Shown here: positions 41,028-58,287 of the stretch, one piece after another
Layout: each line of letters opens with the position of its first letter
How positions within the stretch are numbered: the first letter of the stretch is position 1
Assembly: GCF_900176645.1 (NCBI RefSeq)
Contig: NZ_FXAN01000033.1
Span: 57,776 to 121,775, forward strand
Source of the DNA: Burkholderia singularis
GTDB taxonomy: Bacteria; Pseudomonadota; Gammaproteobacteria; Burkholderiales; Burkholderiaceae
DNA: 64,000 nt
Direction: 5' to 3'
Notes under the pieces: model-generated
The model's database searches: none
What the model was told of the DNA's origin: nothing
Seen by the model: only the letters and a program-made list of their open reading frames with translations
Translations under genes and position numbers: made by a program

Positions 41028-41339
41028 TTATTGCAGCTTGATTTCCACGTCGACGCCTGCCGGCAGGTCGAGCTTCATCAGCGCGTCGACCGTCTTGTCG
41101 GTCGGATCGACGATGTCCATCAAGCGCTGGTGGGTGCGAATTTCGAGCTGATCGCGCGACGTCTTGTTCACGTGCGGCGAGCGGAGGATATCGAAGCGCT
41201 GAATACGCGTCGGCAGGGGCACGGGGCCACGAACGATCGCGCCGGTCCGCTTCGCCGTATCGACGATCTCGGCTGCCGATTGATCGATCAGGCGATAGTC
41301 GAAAGCCTTCAGACGGATGCGGATTTTTTGCTGCTGCAT
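41028..41339 (-). CDS. rpsJ: 30S ribosomal protein S10 / NusE
   Basis: A 103-residue uS10 ([20 protein letters not shown]). Besides its place in the 30S head it binds NusB/NusG in antitermination. It is separated from rplC by 211 bp and from tuf by a terminator. Confidence 0.97.
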   Translation of the reverse strand: MQQQKIRIRLKAFDYRLIDQSAAEIVDTAKRTGAIVRGPVPLPTRIQRFDILRSPHVNKTSRDQLEIRTHQRLMDIVDPTDKTVDALMKLDLPAGVDVEIKLQ

Positions 41340-41382
41340 GGCGATTCCTTCAAAAGAGCGAGGCGATATTGCATCGCCGGAT

Positions 41383-41432
41383 CAAAAAAGAACGTGGGGC
41401 CGGGCATCCGCGGAGAGCGGGCGCCCGGCCCC
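41383..41432 (-). terminator. GC-rich hairpin and T-run after the first tuf
   Basis: GGGGCCGGGC / GCCCGGCCCC (41396-41405 with 41423-41432) around a 17-base loop, followed five bases later on the minus strand by TTCTTTTTTG. It would end or attenuate str-operon transcription before rpsJ. Confidence 0.7.
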
Positions 41433-41473
41433 GGGCGCTGAATATTACTACAAACTACGCAAGACCGCCGAGC

Positions 41474-42664
41474 TTACTCGATGATTTTGGCGACGACGCC
41501 TGCGCCGACGGTACGGCCGCCTTCACGGATCGCGAAGCGCAGACCTTCTTCCATCGCGATCGGCGCGATCAGCTTCACCGTGATCGACACGTTGTCGCCC
41601 GGCATCACCATTTCCTTGCCCTTCGGCAGCTCGATCGAGCCCGTCACGTCCGTCGTACGGAAGTAGAACTGCGGACGGTAGTTGTTGAAGAACGGCGTGT
41701 GACGGCCGCCTTCGTCCTTGCTCAGCACGTACACTTCCGCCGTGAAGTGCGTGTGCGGCGTGATCGAACCCGGCTTGGCCAGAACCTGGCCGCGCTCCAC
41801 GTCCTCACGCTTCGTGCCGCGCAGCAGGATACCGACGTTGTCGCCTGCCTGACCCTGGTCCAGCAGCTTGCGGAACATTTCCACGCCCGTGCAGGTCGTC
41901 TTCGCCGTCGGCTTGATACCGACGATTTCGATTTCCTCGCCAACCTTGATCACGCCACGCTCGACACGACCCGTCACCACCGTACCCCGACCCGAGATCG
42001 AGAACACGTCTTCCACCGGCATCAGGAACGTACCGTCCACCGCGCGCTCCGGCGTCGGGATGTACGTGTCCAGCGCGTCGGCCAGGTTCATGATCGCCGT
42101 TTCGCCCAGCTCGCCCTTGTCGCCTTCCAGCGCCAGCTTCGCCGAACCCTTGATGATCGGCGTGTCGTCGCCCGGGAAGTCGTACTTCGACAGCAGCTCG
42201 CGCACTTCCATTTCGACCAGCTCGAGCAGCTCGGCGTCGTCGACCATGTCGCACTTGTTCAGGAACACGATGATGTACGGCACGCCAACCTGACGCGCCA
42301 GCAGGATGTGCTCACGCGTTTGCGGCATCGGGCCGTCCGCGGCCGAGCACACCAGGATCGCGCCGTCCATCTGCGCCGCACCCGTGATCATGTTCTTCAC
42401 GTAGTCGGCGTGGCCCGGGCAGTCAACGTGCGCGTAGTGGCGGTTTGCCGTTTCGTACTCGATGTGCGCCGTGTTGATCGTGATACCGCGCGCCTTTTCT
42501 TCCGGCGCCGCGTCGATTTCGTCGTACTTCTTCGCTTCGCCGCCGAACTTCGACGACAGAACCGTCGCGATCGCCGCCGTCAGCGTCGTCTTGCCGTGGT
42601 CAACGTGACCAATCGTTCCTACGTTCACGTGCGGCTTGGTCCGCTCGAATTTCTCTTTTGCCAT
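41474..42664 (-). CDS. tuf: Elongation factor Tu, copy in the str operon
   Basis: A 396-residue EF-Tu with the P loop GHVDHGKT at residues 19-26, DCPGH and NKCD motifs, and three domains. It brings aminoacyl-tRNA to the ribosome. It is the last gene of rpsL-rpsG-fusA-tuf. Compared with the second copy at 61915-63105 the protein differs at one position, residue 349 (Gly here, codon at 41618-41620). Confidence 0.98.
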   Translation of the reverse strand: MAKEKFERTKPHVNVGTIGHVDHGKTTLTAAIATVLSSKFGGEAKKYDEIDAAPEEKARGITINTAHIEYETANRHYAHVDCPGHADYVKNMITGAAQMDGAILVCSAADGPMPQTREHILLARQVGVPYIIVFLNKCDMVDDAELLELVEMEVRELLSKYDFPGDDTPIIKGSAKLALEGDKGELGETAIMNLADALDTYIPTPERAVDGTFLMPVEDVFSISGRGTVVTGRVERGVIKVGEEIEIVGIKPTAKTTCTGVEMFRKLLDQGQAGDNVGILLRGTKREDVERGQVLAKPGSITPHTHFTAEVYVLSKDEGGRHTPFFNNYRPQFYFRTTDVTGSIELPKGKEMVMPGDNVSITVKLIAPIAMEEGLRFAIREGGRTVGAGVVAKIIE

Positions 42665-42705
42665 GACTCTCTTCTTTCAAAAATAAGCGGTTGGGAGATG
42701 CAGCT

Positions 42706-44808
<2,103 letters not shown>

Positions 44809-44938
44809 TTTGATCCTCTATTGGGTTGGCGCGATGCGACCCTTGCATACACGTCGCAGCACGCCTCAACACAAACGGGCGAGGCGCCAAATCAGCGCAC
44901 CCGCCCGGAATTTTTCCGCTAAAAACCCAGCTTGGCGC

Positions 44939-45409
44939 TTAGAAGCGGAAGTGCGAGAACGCACGGTTGGCTTCCGCCATCCGGTGCACTTCGTCGCGCT
45001 TCTTCATCGCACCGCCGCGGCCTTCCGCGGCCTCGCTGAGTTCACCGGCCAGGCGCAGAGCCATCGACTTCTCGCTGCGCTTCTTCGCAGCCTCGCGCAA
45101 CCAGCGCATCGCCAATGCCATACGACGCGACGGACGCACTTCGACCGGAACCTGATAGTTCGCACCACCAACGCGACGGCTCTTCACTTCGACCACCGGC
45201 TTCACGTTGTTGAGCGCGACCGTGAACACTTCCAGCGGGTCCTTGCCACCCTTGGTCTGGATTTGCTCGAATGCGCCATAAACAATGCGCTCAGCAACCG
45301 ACTTCTTGCCGGACAGCATCAGCATGTTCATGAACTTGGCTACATCTACGTTGCCGTACTTCGGATCCGGCAACACTTCCCGCTTGGGAACTTCGCGACG
45401 ACGCGGCAT
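44939..45409 (-). CDS. rpsG: 30S ribosomal protein S7
   Basis: A 156-residue uS7 ([20 protein letters not shown], ending [11 protein letters not shown]). It nucleates 30S head assembly; in E. coli it represses the str operon. 130 bp of untranslated spacer separates it from fusA. Confidence 0.97.
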   Translation of the reverse strand: MPRRREVPKREVLPDPKYGNVDVAKFMNMLMLSGKKSVAERIVYGAFEQIQTKGGKDPLEVFTVALNNVKPVVEVKSRRVGGANYQVPVEVRPSRRMALAMRWLREAAKKRSEKSMALRLAGELSEAAEGRGGAMKKRDEVHRMAEANRAFSHFRF

Positions 45410-45583
45410 GTTTCTTCCTTTACCTGTTCAGTTGGAGCTTTTTTGAAGCCCCGCGGCCACCAACTAACCCGATCACATCTTCACGACTAACCAGCTTGGC
45501 CGGGTGACCACTTACTCGACAGCACCGGCAATCCGGCACCACCGCCTTGACCGCCCTACGAGGCGATCTCCATTCTGCGCTGC

Positions 45584-45964
45584 TTACTTCGCAGCCTTCG
45601 CGCGCTTCGCGCCGTACTTCGAGCGAGCCTGCTTACGGTCCTTGACGCCCTGCGTATCCAGCGAGCCGCGAACCATGTGGTAACGCACACCCGGCAAGTC
45701 CTTCACACGGCCGCCGCGGATCAGCACGACAGAGTGTTCCTGCAGGTTGTGGCCTTCACCACCGATGTACGAAATCACTTCGAAACCGTTCGTCAGACGC
45801 ACCTTGGCGACCTTACGGAGCGCCGAGTTCGGCTTCTTCGGCGTCGTCGTGTACACACGGGTGCACACGCCGCGACGCTGCGGGCAGTCCTGCAAGGCCG
45901 GGCTCTTGCTCTTCGCCGTTTCCGACGAGCGGCCTTTGCGAACCAGTTGATTGATGGTTGGCAT
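45584..45964 (-). CDS. rpsL: 30S ribosomal protein S12
   Basis: A 126-residue uS12 starting [14 protein letters not shown] at 45962-45964. K43 (in [11 protein letters not shown]) and K88 (in [13 protein letters not shown]), the main streptomycin-resistance positions, are both wild type. First gene of the str operon, with a good promoter upstream at 46107-46136. Confidence 0.97.
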   Translation of the reverse strand: MPTINQLVRKGRSSETAKSKSPALQDCPQRRGVCTRVYTTTPKKPNSALRKVAKVRLTNGFEVISYIGGEGHNLQEHSVVLIRGGRVKDLPGVRYHMVRGSLDTQGVKDRKQARSKYGAKRAKAAK

Positions 45965-46106
45965 TGTGTATTCCTGAAATTGACCAAAATCGGCACGCCG
46001 GCCCTCGGGCAAAGCGAAAACCAGCGTGCGTAACGTCCCGGCTCACGTGCGCGCGACCCCGGACTTGCGCCCGCGAATCAACCTACCGAGAACCGGAACC
46101 CGGCAT

Positions 46107-46136
46107 AATATTCCGAAAATTGCAAACGAGTCAATA
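46107..46136 (-). promoter_or_regulatory. Promoter of the str operon (rpsL)
   Basis: TTGACT (46131-46136), 18 bp, TATTAT (46107-46112) on the minus strand, in a locally AT-rich stretch. Predicted start near 46099, leaving about 135 nt of leader before rpsL. Confidence 0.8.
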
Positions 46137-46195
46137 GCTTGCGTGATTTTCGCGCCGAAGCCAGTGTGAATTATTGGTGACATATCTGCGACATA

Positions 46196-48043
46196 TCACG
46201 CCGATTCAACGACCTCGAGCAACTCGTCACCGAAGCGGTCAAGCTTGCGCGCGCCGATACCTGGGATATGGCGCAGATCGTCGATCGATTCCGGTGCGTT
46301 GCGGGCAATTTCGGCAAGCGTCGCATCGTGAAAGATCACATATGCCGGCACGCCGTCGCTTTTCGCGGTCTCGGCTCGCCAAGCGCGCAGTCGCTCCCAG
46401 CGAGCGCGCTCGTGCGGGCTCATGCCAGCCGTCGGATCGACACGCGCGCCGCTGCGCCCGCGCGCGTCACGGGTACGCGCTGGCTTGACGTAGCGGCGCA
46501 ACGTGACTTTTTCGGCACCCTTGAGCACCGGCTTGCTCGCCTCGGTCAGCACGAGCGCGCCAAAACCGCCGTGATCCACGGCCAGATAACCGAATGCGAC
46601 CAGTTGCCGGAAGATCGCGCGCCATTCGGGTTCGGACAGCTCGGCGCCAATGCCGAACGTGCTCAGATTTTCGTGGCCGCGCTGCAGTACCTTTTCGGTG
46701 CGCGCGCCGCGCAATATCTCGATCAGGTGGCTCGCGCCGAAATTAAAACCGCTCGCGCGCTGCGCGCGGAACACGCACGACAGCGCCATTTGCGCCTCGC
46801 GCGTCGCGTCCCAGGTTGCAGGCGGCTCGAGACAGGTATCGCAATTGCCGCAGGGCGCGCTCGTTTCGCCGAAATAGGCAAGCAGCCTCACGCGCCGGCA
46901 CGACGGCGTCTCGCACAGCCCGAGCAACGCGTCGAGCTTTGACGTCTGGATCCGCTTGTGCGCGTCGTCCGCATCCGATTCGTCGATCATCTTGCGCTGC
47001 TGAACGACGTCGCCCAGCCCATACGCCATCCACGCATTCGCCGGCATGCCGTCGCGGCCCGCGCGCCCCGTCTCCTGGTAATAGCCTTCGACGCTCTTCG
47101 GCAAATCGAGATGCGCGACGAAACGGACGTCCGGCTTGTCGATGCCCATTCCGAACGCGATCGTCGCGCACATCACGATCCCTTCCTCGCGCTGGAACAT
47201 CTCCTGATGCTTCTGCCTGACTTCGAACTCCATGCCGGCGTGATACGGCAGCGCACGCACACCTTGCGCCTTCAGCCATTCGGCCGTCTCCTCGACCTTG
47301 CGGCGCGACAAGCAATAGACGACGCCCGCATCGGTCGTGCCATCCGCATTCGTGTGCTCTGCACGAATGAAATCGAGCAGCTGCGAGCGGGCGTTATCCT
47401 TCTCGACGATCCGATAGCGGATGTTCGGCCGGTCGAAGCTCGACACGAAAATGCGCGCGTCGTCGAGCGCGAGACGCTGAACGATCTCGTCTCGCGTCAG
47501 CGCGTCGGCCGTCGCGGTCAACGCGATCCGCGGAACGCTCGGGAAACGCTCGTGCAGCACCGAAAGCTGGATGTACTCGGGACGGAAATCGTGCCCCCAT
47601 TGCGATACGCAATGCGCTTCGTCAATCGCGAAAAGACCGATCTTCGCGCGCTCGAGCAGATCGAGAAAACGCGGCGTCATCAGCCGCTCGGGCGCAACGT
47701 AAAGCAGATCGACGTCGCCGTCCCGCAACGCCCGCTCGGTCGCGGCCGCCTCGGCTCCGGAGAGCGTCGAATTCAGATACGCGGCCCGCACGCCGACCTC
47801 GGACAAAGCCGCGACTTGATCTTGCATCAGCGCGATCAGCGGCGACACCACGATGCCCGCGCCGCGACCGGCTTCGGAACGCACGAGCGCCGGAATCTGA
47901 TAGCAGAGCGACTTGCCGCCGCCCGTGGGCATCAGCACGAGACAATCGCCGCCCGCCGCCACGTGCTCGACGATCTCGCCCTGTTGGCCACGGAAGGCGG
48001 GATAGCCGAAGACTTCGTTGAGAATTTCTAGCGCGCGGGACAT
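46196..48043 (-). CDS. recQ: ATP-dependent DNA helicase RecQ
   Basis: A 615-residue 3'-5' helicase. Walker A is LMPTGGGKS, the DEAH-type motif [18 protein letters not shown], motif [12 protein letters not shown]. The RQC zinc site ([12 protein letters not shown]...CGNCDTC) follows, then a C-terminal HRDC domain ([20 protein letters not shown]). It acts in recombination and fork repair. The ATG at 48041-48043 gives the typical N-terminus [20 protein letters not shown]. It reads directly into the rpsL promoter region with no visible terminator. Confidence 0.95.
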   Translation of the reverse strand: MSRALEILNEVFGYPAFRGQQGEIVEHVAAGGDCLVLMPTGGGKSLCYQIPALVRSEAGRGAGIVVSPLIALMQDQVAALSEVGVRAAYLNSTLSGAEAAATERALRDGDVDLLYVAPERLMTPRFLDLLERAKIGLFAIDEAHCVSQWGHDFRPEYIQLSVLHERFPSVPRIALTATADALTRDEIVQRLALDDARIFVSSFDRPNIRYRIVEKDNARSQLLDFIRAEHTNADGTTDAGVVYCLSRRKVEETAEWLKAQGVRALPYHAGMEFEVRQKHQEMFQREEGIVMCATIAFGMGIDKPDVRFVAHLDLPKSVEGYYQETGRAGRDGMPANAWMAYGLGDVVQQRKMIDESDADDAHKRIQTSKLDALLGLCETPSCRRVRLLAYFGETSAPCGNCDTCLEPPATWDATREAQMALSCVFRAQRASGFNFGASHLIEILRGARTEKVLQRGHENLSTFGIGAELSEPEWRAIFRQLVAFGYLAVDHGGFGALVLTEASKPVLKGAEKVTLRRYVKPARTRDARGRSGARVDPTAGMSPHERARWERLRAWRAETAKSDGVPAYVIFHDATLAEIARNAPESIDDLRHIPGIGARKLDRFGDELLEVVESA

Positions 48044-48084
48044 GAGATCGGATGGAGAACTGCGAGAAAGGGCTGGTGAGCGGG

Positions 48085-48093
48085 ATTTTACCA
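48085..48093 (-). promoter_or_regulatory. Candidate extended -10 for recQ
   Basis: TGGTAAAAT on the minus strand (hexamer at 48085-48090) would start transcription about 35 nt before the recQ ATG. No convincing -35. Confidence 0.4.
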
Positions 48094-48548
48094 ACGCCGC
48101 CGCAACCGAAGGGGATCGCGGCCAAACGTTAGCCGTTCGGATAGGCGATCAACGCAGCACGCATCTGCAACAATCGGCCCGAACGAGCATGAGAGACGCC
48201 CCAACGCGCCCGAGCCCAATCCGTCAAGACGGTGACGGGCTGGCCAGGTCGAGCCCAATGCCGCACGAGCGCCGCCACGCTGGTGCGGCAGCCGGCAACG
48301 ATCGACAGAAAACGATTACAGACGAACCGATCCCCGAGACCGATGCCGTCAACACACCCGCATGCTCTGCTCGAATATAGTGGCGTGAAAAAGCATGATT
48401 AATATCATGCCTTCAATTATTTCCAGATCTGAGTTCGTGCGTAAATGAAATCGTTATCGTGCCGCCTTTTTGCCACGCAATGCCACTCATATTAAATGCC
48501 GGCGGCCTATCGACTGCCGGCGCACAACATCAACGGTTATATCAGCGC
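48094..48548. other. Gap between recQ and praB with AT-rich part
   Basis: About 455 bp without a credible gene. From about 48360 the base composition becomes clearly AT-richer. It holds the hairpin GCATGAT-TAAT-ATCATGC (48393-48410) and, just after the praB stop, a GCCGGC/GCCGGC inverted repeat (48498-48503 with 48516-48521) followed on the minus strand by ATTTAATAT, a weak terminator candidate. Confidence 0.5.
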
Positions 48549-49052
48549 TTATTGCACGGTGAATTGCGGCGACGTCACCATCGTACCGTTGATCTGGCAA
48601 TCCGGCGTCAGTTGGGCGTTATTGAGCGTCAGAGACGAAGCCTTATTGTCCCAACCGGCGACGACTTTGCTTGGTCCGCACGTGCCGAGAAACAGCACCT
48701 GCACCTGCGCATTGTTGATCGTCAACTGAGTGGTACTGTCGGCTTGGCCCGTCCACGGCGACGAGCTGGTTGCGTTACTCGAGATCCACGAGCAGGTGCC
48801 GCCGCCCGCAAACTGCGTGGAGGTAATCGTCACGATCCCGCTCGACGTGATCGTGCCGTTGAAGGTCGTATTGCAGGTTGCGCTGATACCGCTCTTGGAA
48901 AGCGCCATGGGACCCGATACCGAGAACGGCTCGCCATTTGGGTTCATCGGCTGCCCGTCCGCGCGCGATACCGTGACGGCATAAGCAGACGAGATCGAAG
49001 CGCAAACCACAGCAAGCGCAGCAACGGCCTTGGAAAAATGAAGCGCACCCAT
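48549..49052 (-). CDS. Secreted PraB-like protein (alkane oxidation activator family)
   Basis: A 167-residue exported protein. A signal peptide (FSKAVAALAVVCASISSAYA) is followed by a Thr/Ser/Asn-rich beta-type domain with repeated short strands (SGIVTITSTQFAGGGTCSWI; TTQLTINNAQVQVLFLGTCG) and four cysteines that could form two disulfides. It resembles the PraB-type 'protein activator' family, known in Pseudomonas from alkane growth and biofilm surface structures. The ATG at 49050-49052 has the strong site GAGGAGGT. It stands alone in an AT-richer pocket between recQ and rpoC. Confidence 0.75.
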   Translation of the reverse strand: MGALHFSKAVAALAVVCASISSAYAVTVSRADGQPMNPNGEPFSVSGPMALSKSGISATCNTTFNGTITSSGIVTITSTQFAGGGTCSWISSNATSSSPWTGQADSTTQLTINNAQVQVLFLGTCGPSKVVAGWDNKASSLTLNNAQLTPDCQINGTMVTSPQFTVQ

Positions 49053-49477
49053 TGCACTACCTCCTCGGAAAAGTGACGACGCGTCGTCAGGCGTGCGGCA
49101 TCGGAATCGACACCACACAGGTTGGTAACAATTAAACGGGAATACGAATTTAAGCGACCGACACGCAACCGTCATCCGGATCGACGCTCTTATTATCTAA
49201 TTCGCGTGCATGCATACCATTTTGTCTCTCAGGTTCAGGTTGTATGGTAGATTTGCCACTACGTTTTTTTCTTACTCATCATAATGATATGAATCATCGC
49301 ACATGTAAAGCAGTGCTTAATTTAATTTAGCGCACGCAATATCCATCATTTCCAGAAAATCGCCAATTAATAAAGTATTGGAGAAGATGTTTTTCAATGA
49401 GAATGAATTGACGCATCATAGTGTTTCGATGGTCAGTTTCATCGTTTTCGCTACCCAGGTTTTCCCGAGTCCCCACA
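49053..49477. other. AT-rich upstream region of the praB-like gene
   Basis: About 425 bp with no credible gene and composition unlike the rest of the window (many A/T runs, e.g. TTAATTTAATTTAG near 49320). It presumably contains the praB promoter, but I could not pick one with confidence; GATAAT on the minus strand near 49196-49201 is a -10 candidate. Confidence 0.5.
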
Positions 49478-49514
49478 TAAAAAAAGCCGCCCGGTCGAAA
49501 CCGGGCGGCTTTTA
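49478..49514 (-). terminator. Terminator at the end of the rpoBC operon
   Basis: AAAAGCCGCCCGGT / ACCGGGCGGCTTTT (49482-49495 with 49500-49513), tetraloop CGAA, with a T-run on the minus strand. It lies 40 bp after the rpoC stop. Confidence 0.9.
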
Positions 49515-49553
49515 CCAGCCGTGGTGCAGGCAAAGCGGCTCGCGCCGCCCTGC

Positions 49554-52500
49554 TCACTCCGCCGCCGGATGCTGCTGCTCTTCGGCGGCCGGCGTTTCCG
49601 GCGTACCGAACTCGAACGCTTCTTCCGCTGCGATCTGGTCGAAACGCTCGCGATCCGACAACTCCTTCGCCTTGCGCGCCTTGTGGAACGCGAGACCCGT
49701 ACCGGCAGGAATCAGACGGCCGACGATCACGTTTTCCTTCAGGCCACGCAGATCGTCACGCTTGCCCATGATCGCCGCTTCGGTCAGCACGCGGGTCGTT
49801 TCCTGGAACGATGCCGCGGAGATGAACGAATCGGTCGACAGCGATGCCTTCGTGATACCCAGCAGGATATTGTCGTAAGTCGCCGGACGCTTGCCCTCGG
49901 CGATCATGCGATCGTTTTCGTCCAACATGTCCGAACGCTCGACCTGTTCGCCGGGGATGAAGCGCGTATCGCCGTTGTCGGTGATCTGCACGCGACGCAG
50001 CATCTGGCGAACGATCACCTCGATGTGCTTGTCGTTGATCTTCACGCCCTGCAGACGATACACGTCCTGCACTTCGTCCACGATGTAACGCGACAGCGCC
50101 TCGATACCCTGCAGACGCAGGATGTCGTGTGGATCGGCCGGGCCATCCACGATCATTTCGCCCTTGTTGACGACCTGACCGTCGTGGACCAGCACCTGCT
50201 TTTCCTTCGCAATCAGGAACTCGTGCTGGTTGCCCTCGAGATCCGTGATGACGAGACGCTGCTTGCCCTTCGTGTCCTTGCCGAACGACACCGTCCCGGT
50301 GACTTCCGCGAGAATGCCCGCATCCTTCGGCGAACGCGCTTCGAACAGCTCGGCCACTCGCGGCAGACCACCGGTAATGTCGCGGGTCTTCTGCGATTCG
50401 GTCGGGATACGTGCGAGCACTTCACCGACTTGCACCTGCTGACCGTCCTTCACGGTGATCAGCGCGCCGACCTGGAAGCCGATCTGCACCGAATGCTCCG
50501 TGCCCGGGATCTTCACTTCGTCGCCGTTTGCGTCGAGCAGCTTCACCTGCGGACGCACGCTCTTCGACGCCTGCGAGCCGCGACGCTTCGCGTCGATCAC
50601 GATGAGCGTCGACAAACCGGTCACGTCGTCGATCTGCTTGGCGACCGTCACGCCTTCCTCGACGTTCTCGAACTTCACCGTACCGCCGTACTCGGTGATG
50701 ATCGGACGCGTCAGCGGATCCCACGTGGCAAGCTGCGTGCCGGCCTTGACGGTTACGCCGTCGAGTTGCAGCAGCGTTGCGCCATACGGCACTTTGTGAC
50801 GCTCGCGCTCACGGCCGAAGTCGTCGGTGATCATCGCCTCACCCGAACGGGAAATGACGATCTGCTCGCCCTTCGCGTTGGTGACGTAGCGCATCGTCGA
50901 CGTGAAGCGCACGATACCGTTGCTCTTCGCTTCGATCGACGAAGCCACTGCCGCACGCGATGCCGCACCGCCGATGTGGAACGTCCGCATCGTCAGCTGC
51001 GTACCCGGTTCACCGATCGACTGCGCCGCGATCACGCCGACCGCCTCGCCGACGTTCACGAGCGAGCCGCGGCCGAGATCGCGGCCGTAGCACGCGGCGC
51101 AGAGGCCGTAACGCGTTTCGCAGGTCAGCGCCGTGCGCACGCGCACTTCGTCGATGCCGAGACGCTCGATGTCTTCGACCGCCGTTTCGTCGAGCAGCGT
51201 GCCCGCTTCGTACAGCGTTTCCTGCGTTTCCGGATTCACGACATCCGCGACCGCGACGCGGCCGAGGATACGGTCGCGCAGCGCTTCGACGACTTCACCG
51301 CCTTCGACGAGCGCCTTCATCGCGACGCCGTTCGACGTGCCGCAATCGTCCTCGACCACGACCAGATCCTGCGTAACGTCGACCAGACGCCGCGTCAGGT
51401 AGCCCGAGTTCGCGGTCTTCAGTGCCGTATCAGCCAGACCCTTACGTGCACCGTGGGTCGAGATGAAGTACTGCAACACGTTCAGGCCTTCGCGGAAGTT
51501 CGCGGTAATCGGCGTCTCGATAATCGAGCCGTCCGGCTTCGCCATCAGGCCGCGCATACCGGCCAGCTGACGAATCTGCACCGCCGAACCCCGGGCGCCC
51601 GAGTCGGCCATCATGTAAATCGAGTTGAACGATTCCTGGCGCGTCTCGTTGCCGTCGCGGTCGATCACCGGCTCCGTCGACAGCTGCTCCATCATCGCCT
51701 TGCCGACCGCCTCCGACGTCGCCGACCAAATGTCGACCACGTTGTTGTAGCGTTCCTGCGCGGTGACGAGACCCGACATGTACTGGCGGTCGTACTCCTT
51801 CACCTTCTTCGCGGCGTCGCCGACGATCGTTTCCTTCTGCGGCGGCACGAGCATGTCGTCGACGCAGATCGAGATGCCGGCGCGCGTCGCGAGACGGAAG
51901 CCCGATTGCATCAGCTGGTCGGCGAACACGACCGTCGCGCGCAGACCGCACTTGCGGAATGCGGTGTTGATCAGACGCGAGATTTCCTTCTTCTTCAGCG
52001 GCTTGTTCAGCACCGAGAACGGCAGGCCGTGCGGCAGGATTTCCGACAGGATCGCGCGGCCGACAGTGGTCGCGTACAGCGTGATCTTGGGCACGAATTC
52101 CGGCGCGCCTTCCGACTTGTCCTCGTTGCGGACCATTTCGGTAATCCGCACGTTCACGCGCGACGCAAGCTCGACTTCCTTGTTCTCGTATGCACGGATC
52201 ACTTCCGACACGCCGGTGAACGACAGGCCTTCGCCCTTCGCGTTGATCGCTTCGCGGGTCGCGTAGTACAGACCCAGCACGATATCCTGCGACGGCACGA
52301 TCGACGGATCGCCGTTGGCCGGGAACAGCACGTTGTTCGACGCCAGCATCAGCGTGCGCGCTTCCATCTGCGCTTCGAGCGACAGCGGCACGTGAACGGC
52401 CATCTGGTCACCGTCGAAGTCGGCGTTGAACGCCGCGCAGACGAGCGGATGCAACTGAATCGCCTTACCTTCGATCAGCACCGGCTCGAACGCCTGGATA

Positions 52501-53798
52501 CCGAGACGGTGCAGCGTCGGCGCACGGTTGAGCATCACCGGGTGCTCGCGGATCACCTCTTCGAGGATATCCCACACCACCGGCGTCTGGTTCTCGACTT
52601 CCTTCTTCGCAGCCTTGATGGTCGTAGCTACCCCCATCACTTCCAGCTTGTTGAAGATGAACGGCTTGAACAGTTCGAGCGCCATCAGCTTCGGCAGACC
52701 GCACTGGTGCAGCTTCAGCGTCGGGCCGACCACGATGACCGAACGGCCCGAGTAGTCGACGCGCTTGCCCAGCAGGTTCTGACGGAAGCGGCCGCCCTTG
52801 CCCTTGATCATGTCCGCGAGCGACTTCAGCGGACGCTTGTTCGCGCCCGTCATCGCCTTGCCGCGGCGGCCGTTGTCGAGCAGCGAGTCGACGGCTTCCT
52901 GCAGCATCCGCTTTTCGTTGCGGACGATGATTTCCGGCGCCTTCAGCTCGAGCAGGCGCTTCAACCGGTTGTTACGGTTGATCACGCGGCGATACAGGTC
53001 GTTCAGATCCGACGTCGCGAAACGGCCGCCGTCCAGCGGCACGAGCGGACGCAGTTCCGGCGGCAGCACCGGCAGCACTTCGAGGATCATCCACTCGGGC
53101 TTGATGCCCGAGCGCTGGAATGCCTCAAGGACCTTCAGGCGCTTCGCGTACTTCTTGATCTTCGCTTCCGAGCCAGTGTTCTTCAGCTCGGTGCGCAGCG
53201 TCTCGACCTGCTCGTCGATGTTGATCGCGCGCAGCAGTTCACGCACGCCTTCCGCGCCCATCTCGGCACGGAATTCGTCGCCGTATTCCTCGACCTTGTT
53301 GTAGTAATCCTCTTCGGTCATGATCTGCCGCGCCTTCAGCGGCGTCATGCCCGGCTCGATCACCACGTATGCTTCGAAGTACAGCACGCGCTCGATGTCG
53401 CGCAGCGTCATGTCGAGCACCATGCCCAGACGCGACGGCAGCGACTTCAAGAACCAGATGTGCGCGACCGGCGAGGCCAGCTCGATGTGGCCCATGCGCT
53501 CACGGCGCACCTTCGCCAGCGTCACTTCCACGCCGCACTTCTCGCAGATCACGCCGCGGTGCTTCAAGCGCTTGTACTTGCCGCACAGGCACTCGTAGTC
53601 CTTGATCGGCCCGAAGATCTTCGCGCAGAACAAACCATCGCGTTCCGGCTTGAACGTGCGGTAGTTGATGGTCTCCGGCTTCTTCACTTCGCCGAACGAC
53701 CACGAACGGATCTTGTCGGGCGAGGCCAGACCGATCTTGATCGCGTCGAAAACTTCTTCCTGTTGGACTTGCTTGAATAGATCGAGCAGAGCTTTCAT
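49554..53798 (-). CDS. rpoC: RNA polymerase subunit beta'
   Basis: A 1414-residue beta' subunit. The N-terminal zinc site is [20 protein letters not shown] (near residue 70), the catalytic Mg-binding NADFDGDQM is near residue 460, and the second zinc site [16 protein letters not shown] is near residue 890. With beta it forms the catalytic cleft. It follows rpoB by 21 bp. Confidence 0.99.
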   Translation of the reverse strand: MKALLDLFKQVQQEEVFDAIKIGLASPDKIRSWSFGEVKKPETINYRTFKPERDGLFCAKIFGPIKDYECLCGKYKRLKHRGVICEKCGVEVTLAKVRRERMGHIELASPVAHIWFLKSLPSRLGMVLDMTLRDIERVLYFEAYVVIEPGMTPLKARQIMTEEDYYNKVEEYGDEFRAEMGAEGVRELLRAINIDEQVETLRTELKNTGSEAKIKKYAKRLKVLEAFQRSGIKPEWMILEVLPVLPPELRPLVPLDGGRFATSDLNDLYRRVINRNNRLKRLLELKAPEIIVRNEKRMLQEAVDSLLDNGRRGKAMTGANKRPLKSLADMIKGKGGRFRQNLLGKRVDYSGRSVIVVGPTLKLHQCGLPKLMALELFKPFIFNKLEVMGVATTIKAAKKEVENQTPVVWDILEEVIREHPVMLNRAPTLHRLGIQAFEPVLIEGKAIQLHPLVCAAFNADFDGDQMAVHVPLSLEAQMEARTLMLASNNVLFPANGDPSIVPSQDIVLGLYYATREAINAKGEGLSFTGVSEVIRAYENKEVELASRVNVRITEMVRNEDKSEGAPEFVPKITLYATTVGRAILSEILPHGLPFSVLNKPLKKKEISRLINTAFRKCGLRATVVFADQLMQSGFRLATRAGISICVDDMLVPPQKETIVGDAAKKVKEYDRQYMSGLVTAQERYNNVVDIWSATSEAVGKAMMEQLSTEPVIDRDGNETRQESFNSIYMMADSGARGSAVQIRQLAGMRGLMAKPDGSIIETPITANFREGLNVLQYFISTHGARKGLADTALKTANSGYLTRRLVDVTQDLVVVEDDCGTSNGVAMKALVEGGEVVEALRDRILGRVAVADVVNPETQETLYEAGTLLDETAVEDIERLGIDEVRVRTALTCETRYGLCAACYGRDLGRGSLVNVGEAVGVIAAQSIGEPGTQLTMRTFHIGGAASRAAVASSIEAKSNGIVRFTSTMRYVTNAKGEQIVISRSGEAMITDDFGRERERHKVPYGATLLQLDGVTVKAGTQLATWDPLTRPIITEYGGTVKFENVEEGVTVAKQIDDVTGLSTLIVIDAKRRGSQASKSVRPQVKLLDANGDEVKIPGTEHSVQIGFQVGALITVKDGQQVQVGEVLARIPTESQKTRDITGGLPRVAELFEARSPKDAGILAEVTGTVSFGKDTKGKQRLVITDLEGNQHEFLIAKEKQVLVHDGQVVNKGEMIVDGPADPHDILRLQGIEALSRYIVDEVQDVYRLQGVKINDKHIEVIVRQMLRRVQITDNGDTRFIPGEQVERSDMLDENDRMIAEGKRPATYDNILLGITKASLSTDSFISAASFQETTRVLTEAAIMGKRDDLRGLKENVIVGRLIPAGTGLAFHKARKAKELSDRERFDQIAAEEAFEFGTPETPAAEEQQHPAAE

Positions 53799-53819
53799 TG
53801 CCTTCTCTCCGTAGTCCGA

Positions 53820-57926
<4,107 letters not shown>

Positions 57927-58240
57927 ACGATCTCCGAATCACGACGGGCGATGTCGAGGCGGGATACCTTGACGCGTCAAACCCGAGTGTTCACCGACTG
58001 AGACCCGATGGCCGTCCGACGGCACGAGCCGAGAAGCTTGGTGGTTGGCCGCTACCAACCGCTGGCTGACGGCAACGGAACCTGCATGACCTGTTGCCCG
58101 ACCAAACTTGCCTTCTGCAGTCGCTTCAGAAGACAAAGAAAATCGCCGATCGCATGGGATAGACGGTTTTCTTTGGCTTCTGGGGGCGTCTGCCCGACCT
58201 CCGCAAAGAGTGTCAAAACACTGCCCCCACAAAGCACAAA
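57927..58240 (-). other. Untranslated leader between the attenuator and rpoB
   Basis: Over 300 bp with no credible gene. It contains the long stem at 58134-58175. No consensus promoter is visible, although TTGACA occurs at the TTTTGACACT sequence near 58210. Confidence 0.5.
58134..58175 (-). promoter_or_regulatory. Long-stem structure between rplL and rpoB (possible RNase III site)
   Basis: CAAAGAAAA pairs with TTTTCTTTG (58134-58142 with 58167-58175), extended by CCG/CGG inside. E. coli has an RNase III site in the same intercistronic region; this one has the same position, but cleavage is inferred. Confidence 0.5.
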
Positions 58241-58269
58241 AAGGCCGGCGGTGAAAAACCGCCAGCCTT
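58238..58269 (-). terminator. Attenuator between rplL and rpoB
   Basis: On the minus strand AAGGCTGGCGGT pairs with ACCGCCGGCCTT (58258-58269 with 58241-58252, one G-U pair) followed by TTTG. It lies 19 bp after the rplL stop. Since rpoB has no clear own promoter, it must be partly read through, as in E. coli. Confidence 0.75.
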
Positions 58270-58287
58270 CGCACAGCGCGCGTGAAC

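Noticed and set aside
49321..49557. A small minus-strand gene of about 76 codons upstream of the praB-like gene
   Set aside because: It spans the rpoC terminator and the end of rpoC and has no ribosome binding site or family resemblance.
49521..53780. A 1419-codon open frame on the plus strand antisense to rpoC
   Set aside because: It is a mirror of rpoC in GC-rich sequence (His/Arg/Asp-rich, no motif), with no ribosome binding site and no homologous domain.
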